From NCBI GenBank assembly GCA_023053575.1, contig JAKZAP010000013.1, positions 3,420,001 through 3,484,000 on the forward strand: a stretch of DNA of 64,000 bases. The letters are read 5' to 3'. Each line of letters opens with the position of its first letter. The first letter of the stretch is position 1. Of the stretch, positions 55,821 through 64,000 are shown piece by piece. The notes below the pieces were generated by a model. That model ran no database searches. It saw only the letters and a program-made list of their open reading frames with translations, and was not told where the DNA came from. Origin of the DNA: Branchinecta lynchi. Lineage: Eukaryota > Arthropoda > Branchiopoda > Anostraca > Branchinectidae. Made by a program: the position numbers and the translations under genes.

Positions 55821-56230
55821 AGGATGCGTTGCAGGAAAGGAGTGATGGAAGTTCTACTAGATCAACCAACACTACTACCTACAGTAATCAAAGTAAGCAA
55901 GTAAGTAAGTAAGGTTTGTTAGACACAAACTTGCTAGCGAGCTAATTTGGTTGTCTTTACAAAACATCATTCATTTTAACACTCACAAGTTACAGGCATT
56001 CATTTTAACACTCACACGGCGGTATAGGATGCGTTGCAGGAAAGGAGTGATGGAAGTTCTACTAGATCAACCAACACTACTACCTACAGTAATCAAAGTA
56101 AGCAAGTAAGTAAGTAAGGTTTATTAGACACAAACTTGCTAGCGAGCTAATTTGGTTGTCTTTACAAAACATCATTCATTTTAACACTCACAAGTTACAG
56201 GCATTCATTTTAACACTCACACGGCGGTAG
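55821..56230. repeat. 205-bp tandem duplication, two nearly identical copies
   Basis: Copies at 55821-56025 and 56026-56230 differ at about two positions (GTTTGTTAG/GTTTATTAG and the last base). Each contains AAGTAAGTAAGTAAGG and two ATTCATTTTAACACTCACA words. Confidence 0.95.
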
Positions 56231-56959
56231 GTACCAAAACTAACGTTACTGACATTTTGTTGAACATGTTAACGATTAACAGCATAAACGTATTAATGTG
56301 CCTCTTTGTTTTGATTTTAACTGGCTTCAGCTACGAACGCGTACGATTGTTTATGGGCGCATCAGGTGGGAGCATAGTACGGTGTTGGACAGATGCAAGG
56401 ATTTTGCAGCCCAAATTTGATAATCAGTGTGTCACGAAGGTCATGCAGTCAGGGGAGGGATGTTAGTAGAGATTCGTAAAAACTTGATGTTGCTTGCTGA
56501 CCTAGTATAAGTGAAACAGCTCTCTTTTATGCGCGCTCTAGTTCGTCAGACCCGTACGCTGTATTTAGGCGAAAGGGCCGCATACGGGGCATGCGTACTC
56601 GCTTACAAGTTTTACGTAACACAGGTAAGCAGCCGTCAGACTATCCCGGTCGCAACCAAACTGCCTCGTCTATATGAGCGTTTCCCGATTTTATCCCGCC
56701 TGAATGTAGTCAATAAATGAACAATCACTCGACAGGGTGACCCGTAGAATTTAAGCAGACGTTACTACTGGGAAGGGTGCATCGGTACACATAAAGTCTC
56801 TTTTCGGCGGGTTCAACCGTAGGACCTATGACTTTCGGACATTTAAAAACTAAAATCGTACGCGGTGCACTGATCAAGAAATGACCTTCCGCGAATTGTG
56901 GCTCAGCGACTCGATTCACAACAAAGGTATTTCAAAATAAATGACAGATCATCATCAAA

Positions 56960-57585
56960 TTTAAGTAACTCTTCAAATGATGAATATAAGGTAGTAGGCC
57001 AGCAGCCTACTAATTACATACACTGTACAAAGAAATATTGCAGTATTTGCTACTGGGATTAATATTGTCTCTACTGAGATAAGATCATTTCTAATTCGGA
57101 TGAATCTTACCCCAGTAGAGACAAGATTAATCCCAGTAGCAAATACTGCAGTTAACTGTAATCCTTACTCGGAGAAACTTTTTACCGTGTATGATGTAAA
57201 GTGCCCTCCCGAATTTCAATATAAGAACGAATCAAAGCCAACCGTAGATAAAGGCGAGCTGATTCGCCCTTGCTTTCAGGTCATCAACAAATTTAAATCC
57301 CTCTTCAAATGATGAATATAAGGTAGTAGGCCAATAGCCTACTACTTCCAAATAACCACAATTACGTATGATGTAAAGTGCCCTCCCGGATTTCAGGATA
57401 AAGGCGAATCAAAGCCAACCGTACTAAAGGCGGGCTGATTCGCCCTTGCTGGCTTATTGAAATAAAATAATCGTCCTGAATGAAAACTGTTTACTTATGA
57501 CATTAGATTGACCACTCGGATTCAATGATATGGACAAATCAAAGCCAATCGTAGAGAAGGGTGGGCTGACTCGTCCTCACTTCGC
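56960..57585. repeat. degenerate tandem region with a nested hairpin
   Basis: CTTCAAATGATGAATATAAG with GGTAGTAGGCCA occurs at 56971 and 57303 (period 332). TGATGTAAAGTGCCCTCCCG with the AATCAAAGCCAACCGTA module occurs at 57193 and 57370, and a weaker copy at 57510-57580. Between the first two copies lies the hairpin 57039-57150. Confidence 0.8.
57039..57150. mobile_element. palindromic MITE with 38-bp arms
   Basis: The arms 57039-57076 and 57113-57150 are inverse copies with one mismatch (TGCAGTATTTGCTACTGGGA...). The loop of 36 bp has no feature. Confidence 0.85.
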
Positions 57586-58182
57586 CTGTTACCCCTAGAT
57601 CCACTCGACCGATGAAATATCCCTTATACACATGGGCAGTCGAAGCAATTACTATGAGTGTCACCATATCGTGTAAATGATAGCATTATCAAGAAAATCA
57701 AAATAAGGGTAACAATCTATCGACTACCACAAATGCCTTAAGAAGATCTTTTCCTTAGAAACCAGACAGTGCGGCTTCGCCTTCAAACTACAAGTTCAAG
57801 TCAACACTATTTGGTTTGTAAACACCAAATAACCAAGCACCAGTAGCCTATGAGCCGCAAGACGAAACTTGAATGCAGCTATATGTGCAAAACCGTGCGA
57901 AAAACCTTCATTCAAGGTCCTCTATGAATGCCAATTTTTGCACATCTATAACAAGCTTTAGGATATATGCAGGTGTATAGATAACTAAAGCAATTGAAGT
58001 ATTTGATTCATGTGGGCCGAGAAGATGGGAGACACCATCATTTTTCGATGGGTCGGATTTTACGAACACACTGTTACCTTTGCTTTCCCCAAAATCCTCA
58101 CGGTAGCCAACGTTATCCACAAATTACTTGAACACAGTTCAGTCTTGAACGCCAATCCGCCATTGCTAATTAACTACTCATT

Positions 58183-58468
58183 ATACCCGGGCCCCACTAT
58201 AGTCACACCTAGTAATAACGCCGTCTTACGGTCGAAATTGGGAAGAAAAGACGCTAAAAACTTATGATTGTCAAGATGGAAAAATCTTTCGAGTGTTTGG
58301 ACCAATCACAGACCAGAGTCGCTGATTTTGGCCAGTTTTGTTTACGTTTGAATGATGATGATGGTAATATATCTTGAATTTCTTCGTTCCAGGTTTGACC
58401 AGGATGAAACGTAGGAGTGGGTAGTTAACCAAATTACGTACAGGTGTGACTGAATGTGGCCCGGGCAT
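58183..58468. mobile_element. MITE-like inverted pair
   Basis: ACCCGGGCCCCACTATAGTC (58184) pairs with the inverse GACTGAATGTGGCCCGGGC (58448-58467), including AGTCACACC. Interior without known coding. Confidence 0.5.
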
Positions 58469-58649
58469 TAATCTCCTGCCGCTGATCAAAATATTACTAG
58501 AAACCTTCGATAAGATCGAGTGGCGTGTAAGAGGATTAGAACAACTAAGTATATCACCCTGTGGACGTTTATATATGTCGGAAGAAGAAATCATTGGCCA
58601 GTTTGACATTTTTTGGTCTCGGAAGCTGAATATTATTTAGCTTAATTGC

Positions 58650-59500
58650 AGAATCTTCAAGAAATCACTGTAACGAATCTAGTATAATTTACGGCGTTTG
58701 TTTATTTTGATCTAGTTTACATCCTTAATTTTTTAGACTTACTGGAATTAACGAGAAGAATAGGAAAACACAATACTTAAAGAAATCGTTAATGCAAATA
58801 ATTAGTTAAATTCTACACATTTTTGCTACATTAAAAACATTTTTTTTAGATCCAAAGTCATACTATGATTCCATCTTCCCCATATCGTGCGCTTCCGACC
58901 CGCACCGCTAGATGACCAAGCGGTCGGATCGAGTCGTGGCTTCATCCTGGGTCTTGAGTGGGGAGGGGTCTAGACGTTGCAAGTGCTAGAATGCTTATGA
59001 TATAACTCCTTTAACTAGGAAGCATTCTCGCGTTTGGAATGACCACTTTGAAGACGCCCAAAAAATCCGAGACATTCCCAAGAAGAAACGGTGTGGGTAA
59101 GGCCTGACATGAGTGGCAGCCTAACCAATACCCAAATTGCACCCAAGAAAACACGTAACAAATCGTTTCCGAGATATTTAAAGTAGTGTTGACAAATGTT
59201 TGACTTGATATTGGCGACCACCACAAAATCGTCTTCAACCATTCTATCAGTTTCGAAAATAAATTGGACTGAATTGTGCGTCCGCTAAGCTCAGTGAATA
59301 CTATCAGACCTAATGAACAATCAATGAACTGGCAAGAAAGAGGACTCCAAACGCCCGGACTATTTCTATTATTTGTGAGTGATGTTTGCTGGAGTTAGGA
59401 TTTGACAGACATCACCCCCCCCCCCTTCCGCCCAATGAACTCCTTTAAAATCAGACACCTAAGATTATCTCCAATCTCGAAGGCAACGACGAGCCCATCT
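58650..59500. other. no gene recognised
   Basis: AT-rich with a C run at about 59416. No motif or repeat family identified. Confidence 0.4.
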
Positions 59501-59507
59501 AGCCTTA

Positions 59508-59730
59508 TTCGGTTCCGCTGGTACCAAAGGCGGATGCAGGGGGCCTTTGCACAGCACGACGACAGCACTCCTTGTAGCAGACGAATACACTGGCCAAGCC
59601 CAGTGTAACAATCGGCCAGAGAAAGTGCGCAGCGCTAGTCGGGTCGCCTCGCTCCAAGCCTGAATTTCGGGCGGTGAAGATGTGAATGACCGGAGAAAAG
59701 AGCCAAAAGAATAACATACACTTTATTTGC
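59508..59730 (-). CDS. candidate coding exon with two hydrophobic segments, unknown
   Basis: The - strand frame reaching its stop at 59505-59507 encodes MLFFWLFSPVIHIFTARNSG, then LERGDPTSAAHFLW and PIVTLGLASVFVCYKECCRR, ending ASAFGTSGTE. Two likely membrane-spanning stretches, a cysteine-rich basic segment and GC-rich codons set it apart from the neighbourhood. A possible acceptor (AAACTTGGTAG) lies at about 59731, and an ATG at 59714 could be a start. I do not recognise it. It may be a terminal exon of a membrane protein gene or chance. Confidence 0.35.
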
Positions 59731-59842
59731 CTACCAAGTTTCAACAGAAAAACGCGAAATCGAAAGCGCTATGCTGGAACCGAGGCTTCGAGCAAATTCA
59801 AAGATTATAACATAATTCGTTTCCGATAGAACACTTCTGATC

Positions 59843-60040
59843 TGATAGAGAGATTGCAGCCTACCCAACGAAAACGGATAGGAGTATAAAAAGAGTAGTT
59901 TAACATCGTGAAGTATATTGCTTTGCGCTTTGAGACCAATTTATCCATGTAACGATTCCTAGTTTTTCTCAATTGTATAATCACAGCTTTATAGAAAAGT
60001 TTGATCAGAAATGAGAGTTCGAAGGCTTGAAACTTCAAAC
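59843..60040 (+). repeat. family R4, left-end copy
   Basis: GATAGAGAGATTGCAGCCTA, then CAACGAAAACGGATA, GCTTTGAGACCAA and CGAAGGCTTGAAA match the element at 37046-37645. The right end is missing. Confidence 0.7.
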
Positions 60041-60679
60041 CCTTGTCTTACCCACCGCTTTCCTCGCTTGTACTTGAACTGATATGCCGCAGACCTGTTA
60101 ACCAGGTCAGAGTCTATATTGCAGACGCTAGGCTTGCTACGTCCACAACCACCTTAACATTTCATGAAATATTCCCGACGGTTCGAGATAAAAAAAAACA
60201 ACTATGGCGTCTTTGGCAACACTTAGCTGAGCTAATCCGCCGTTCTACTTCGATCTTAGAACTTCAAACTGAACCTTGAAATAAACTTTTCCCAATAAAA
60301 TACGACAAAAAGTGAGGCGCAGTCAACAAAACAACTATGGATCGGGCACTGATGGCAGCCACGGCTTCCTGCAGCATCGGAAAGCACTAGTATTGCCACC
60401 GGTGGCGGGGATGGCTCATTGGTCTGTGTCAGACAGTGTTGCGACGGACTGGTACAACTCGCTCGGACATTCCAGCTCCTAGTTGCATAGGTTTGGCAGA
60501 ACTAATTTACATCGATAGGTACATTTGGTCCTGTGCACACCTTCCTGCCAAGCTCTATCCCCAAAGACACAAAGGTGCGGAAAAGGAGTTCAGAAAAGAA
60601 AACGAGAGCCAACGGGAGGAACGAGGGAAAAATTAGCGAAAGGAAAGATATTGTATGTCGATTGTATAACATAAGATTT

Positions 60680-61640
60680 ATTCTACTAAAAGCCCAGAGG
60701 CCAAGGGAAAAAAATAAACAAAAACAAAAATAAAAAACACAAACCAAATGAATGCTAACTATTTCACAGGGATAAGAACGAATCAAAGGAAACTTTCTCT
60801 ATGGTTCACCGAAACCGAAAGGAATCTTCCCAACTTTTCAATATCACCAAATATTTTAATTCCCATTACTTTTACCAACCAATCCTCCCCCAAATTACTA
60901 AAACCAAAAAATTCCCAACGAAGATCTGAAAGCTCAGGACATACGCACATTACGTGAAAAATATTTTCGTCCAATTGTCCGCACATTGGGCAAAAGTAAG
61001 GACCAGACAACACTCTTACCTTACCCACACATCTTCTACGCATTCCTAAAGGTAGACAATCACCTCGTAAACTCATTAACAACCTCAAATGATCTGTTGG
61101 AATCCCCGCCTTAAAAGAACCCCCCCCCCCATGTCTCTTTGGCCCTCGCGTACAACCACAATGATAAGATGCCTCCACCCCACACTGCCACAATTGTGTT
61201 TCCTGGTCATGTAACCTAACCTCAACCTCCTTATACTCACACCATTTCCTGCTCTAGGTCCTTTTCCATCACCCCAAAAATGATACAAACCGCTACTATC
61301 CAAAATATTTTTAACCTGTTTTGACCACGATTCCTTTGCTCCATCCTGAAGGGATTCCAAATATGCAGCCTTTAACGGTCTTCCTCTCGGCAACGCTATT
61401 ATATTTTACCAAAACCGTATCATACTAACAAGACGCCTACTCCTTAATAAAAATAAACCTAAATATCCTCTTATTACTAATGTGTTGATCTTACTATTAA
61501 GGCCTAGAAAACTCTTTTGAAGTACCCTAATTGCACTTGTTCTAGCTTAATACCCGGACTATACCTCCAAATTTCCGCGGCGTAATGCATTACTGGAACT
61601 GGATTACTGCGAAGTTTTTCTTTGGAATCTGGTACAACTT
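60680..61640 (-). pseudogene. LINE C terminus with zinc-finger region, reverse strand
   Basis: Reading from 61640 downwards: PVPVMHYAAEIWRYSPGIKL and EQVQLGYFKRVF (the Y-A-x-E-x-W...LE-x-VQ...K-x-x-L segment), frameshifts, then LPRGRPLKAAYLESLQDGAK, and in the next frame LLMSLRGDCLPLG and FCPMCGQLDENIFHVMCVCP, a C-x2-C-x8-H-x4-C finger as in the C terminus of several LINE clades. The 3' part carries AATAAA near 60683. Polymerase core missing; several frameshifts. Distinct from the CR1-like copies. Confidence 0.8.
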
Positions 61641-61644
61641 TTCC

Positions 61645-62370
61645 CGGGAAGTACATTTTTAGACTTATGTCTAGTACAATTCAAAAAATCAGTATCGCAA
61701 CACTGGTGTCACATTTCCACATTAGCAGTGCAAGTGCAACGAACATCTCATAGGAATAAGCAGAAGCCTCCCCTCCAATCAATCAAATTATGGTCTCAGA
61801 TCCTCGGAAAAACCGACGGTCGCATTCAGGAAGTGCTAATTTAGAGACTGGTCGAATTTTTACTTCCTCTCCCGACGTTGGCATCAATAGGCCTTAGTGG
61901 ATTCTGCGAAATCCCATCGCAGTAAACAAGTAAACATCAGCTGGTTACGTCATCTTACATAATACATATCAACGGAAATGAGGTTTGGGCAGGGAATTGC
62001 AATATCGCCTGTCTTTCCTAGGATCTCTTTCCCAACTGGAAATTAGCAAGACGAAGGATGTGTTCCAGCCACCCACACATTGTCACACATTAAAATTGTT
62101 CGGGCTACTAAAGATCGGAAGAAGTGATACTAAAGCTACTAAAGGCTACTCAAAATTTAGCCCGAAAATTTGGGCTACTAAAGATCGGAAGAAGTGATAT
62201 TTTCTCGAAAAAAGTGCATTTACAAAAAAATAGCGCTGTAACCGCCATTAAACGGAATATGGAAACGCCATTGCGTAAACGAAAAGCGTTGTCTGTTTGG
62301 ACATGCATTAGTATGTGCACAACTTCTGAGATTCACGTATGGAGAGCATTGTAGAAAAGCAGTCGGAACA
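61645..62370. other. no gene recognised
   Basis: Contains a direct repeat of GGGCTACTAAAGATCGGAAG at 62101 and 62171 (period 70). Otherwise nothing recognised. Confidence 0.5.
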
Positions 62371-62372
62371 GG

Positions 62373-63630
62373 AATAAGACCAAAGGTTTCGACGGGATCC
62401 CAAAAATCTAACGTTTGATTCAAACAATTGGGTCATGTCTTCGCCATTCAGTCTTCGTGAGATTCCTTGAATATTTGTAATGTTAACATAAAGTTCAAAA
62501 ATGGATTCAGCATGTCTCCTTGCCCCGATACCGAATCTCTAATCGATTTCAGAAACAACTTTGAGATTCAACCAAATTTCCAGTTTCAGCCGAATCGTGA
62601 TGAACCATTTGTCCACCAAGAAAACTAAGTTCACATATGGATTCAGCGGACCTCCTTACCCCCTCAATGAATATCTTATTAGCTTATAAAACATACATGT
62701 TTTTACCGTAAATTCGAAATCCCTTCTCTGCCTCCAAAGATAGGACTAAAAGACCCATCTACGAACTTGACCTGCGCTTTACCAGTGAAACCTCACTGAA
62801 CGACATGAACATTATATATCAACCCCTTCGACATTCGATTAGACTAGATCTTTCTGACGTCACACAGAATAAACAATCAGTTGCGTTTTTGATCCGAAGT
62901 CTCCTCGCGATTCTCCTATTTCGAGTTTTTGGACTATTCAGATGAAGTGAATTCTCCGAGAACTTCGAGAACGGGGAAAGCCTCACGATTCTGCAGAATC
63001 GAGGAGTTGCTCCGATGGAGAATTCTCGGTTCTCCTTTCTGCTTTCAACAGAGTGCGGGTGCTGAATATGCATTAACACGTATACCGGGTTGCGGACGAG
63101 CTGCAAAATTAGCTTTTTTGTCAAAAGCGAGAATGGAGAAGTCAGAGGAGAAAAACGGTAATTTGTGCGAGAAGCGAGAATTCGGAACGGAAAATTCGGA
63201 TAAAAAACTAATGAACGTCCGCGTCCACGCGCAAAGCAGCTATACTAGTTTGAGAATAAAGGGGTAGGGACTGCTATAGCCTAAAACTGGTCGACAAATT
63301 GTGTGTCCGGTTTTCGCCGGATTCCGGGTGAACTACTTGCCCGGCAAGAAAATGACTTTCATATTCGGATTCAGCATGTCTCCTTTTCCAACTACCTCAA
63401 TAGCTTTAAAAAAAAAAAATTCGTCCCTTAATCTGAACTCCCCTCCCCCACCCCTAAATATAGGGCTATGCAGCCCATCTACGAACTTGATCTTACTCTT
63501 GACCCAAAGAATCCTCACACCAGGTTTCATCAAAATATCCCATTCGCTTCGAGAAGCATAGTGCGCACAGACTGACAACTTTTGCTATGTCATAGGTATC
63601 CCTCCACTTACGTTTTGGGATTCCAAAAAT
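62373..63630 (+). mobile_element. R2 element, forward, with ~460-bp insertion
   Basis: Head AATAAGACCAAAGGTTTCGA, units to about 62835, foreign sequence 62836-63297 (GAGAATTCTCGG and GAGAAGCGAGAATTCGG words, no gene recognised), then R2 from TGTGTCCGGTTTTCGCCGGA to the tail TTACGTTTTGGGATTCCAAA at 63626. The missing middle means these could also be two partial R2 copies. Confidence 0.7.
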
Positions 63631-63639
63631 GTGTTATTA

Positions 63640-64000
63640 TTATTTTTAAGAAGTGCTACTTTTACTACAAAGAACTAATGGTTCCTTAAAAGTGCTACTT
63701 GTTGAAAAAAGTGTTTGTGTTGCCCGTGACAACCCTGCCTATCAGGAACTATGGGTTTGTCAATGGTTGACCGTAAGAATTGACAAGGCTCAACAGTTGT
63801 AACTTTTATAAAGTCTCGGATTTTCCTATTTCAGCATTTCAGTTAGAATTGGCAAGTCAAGCAGGGGCATACTTCGTAGAAAGCCCAAGTCACAAAATTC
63901 CTAATTTTATAATAACAGTCAATCAAACTGTATCGCATTGCCCACTCAGATCACCAGGCTAAAGCTCTTTTGACGAGTATACGAGGGGTTAACTACTCCC
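63640..64000. other. no gene recognised
   Basis: The window ends in AT-rich sequence without motif. Confidence 0.4.

Noticed and set aside
60533..60733. lysine/arginine-rich short frames
   Set aside because: They lie in or next to the 3' untranslated part of the reverse-strand LINE.
1..64000. tRNA, rRNA or spliceosomal RNA genes
   Set aside because: Looked for A/B-box-like pairs, tRNA arms and U6/5S cores by eye and saw none; a covariance-model scan would be needed to exclude them.

Overview
The window looks like nuclear DNA from an animal, probably a marine invertebrate; I cannot fix the phylum. The reasons are one clear spliced housekeeping gene with GT-AG introns of 2.5-3 kb, fragments of several LINE (non-LTR retrotransposon) lineages, hAT-type transposon remains with 8-bp target duplications, dense short inverted-repeat elements, and no operon-like or bacterial gene organisation. 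Almost all open reading frames are non-coding repeat translations.

The one confidently identified gene is WDR4 (Trm82 homologue, partner of the METTL1 tRNA m7G46 methyltransferase) on the + strand, with three coding exons at 35855-36576, 39064-39296 and 42252-42406. The splice phases agree and give a 369-residue protein. A second convincing coding exon is a GC-rich 3'-terminal exon on the - strand at 55168-55450, from a gene I do not recognise. Two weaker exon candidates lie at about 4385-4586 (-) and 59508-59730 (-).

The rest is a layered graveyard of mobile DNA. Two long repeat families dominate. R1 is built of roughly 265-400 bp units with poly-C tracts. Its 3' end is a hairpin whose outer arm is inverted relative to a motif at its 5' end; it is a clean tandem satellite at 46501-47880. 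R2 is built of roughly 137-bp units, has a conserved outer head (AACAAGACCAAAGG) and ends in the palindrome TTTTGGGATCCCAAAA. Three times R2 occurs as two arms of about 0.75-1.15 kb placed tail to tail (18955-20891, 30495-32860, 43360-46018), which gives very long inverted repeats like foldback transposons. A separate palindrome of about 1 kb sits at 25288-26300.

Between and inside these lie LINE 3' ends (1250-1775, 5073-5425, 10772-11345, 16474-16850, 17063-17345, 18620-18866, 20885-21010, 22395-22790, 26811-28405, 31380-31760, 34048-34640, 37970-38400, 38838-39000, 41265-41760, 42470-42600, 43460-43800, 60680-61640), an hAT transposase fragment (21768-21960), several non-autonomous elements with recognisable target-site duplications, a Penelope-like or SINE-like insertion with a 15-bp duplication, and a possible solo LTR.

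Nesting gives a relative chronology. Around 8.3-15 kb an R1 element was split by an R2 element and by a LINE, and a neighbouring repeat was split by a 2.4-kb hAT-like element that itself received another element. WDR4 introns carry the same families. No RNA genes or CRISPR arrays were seen.
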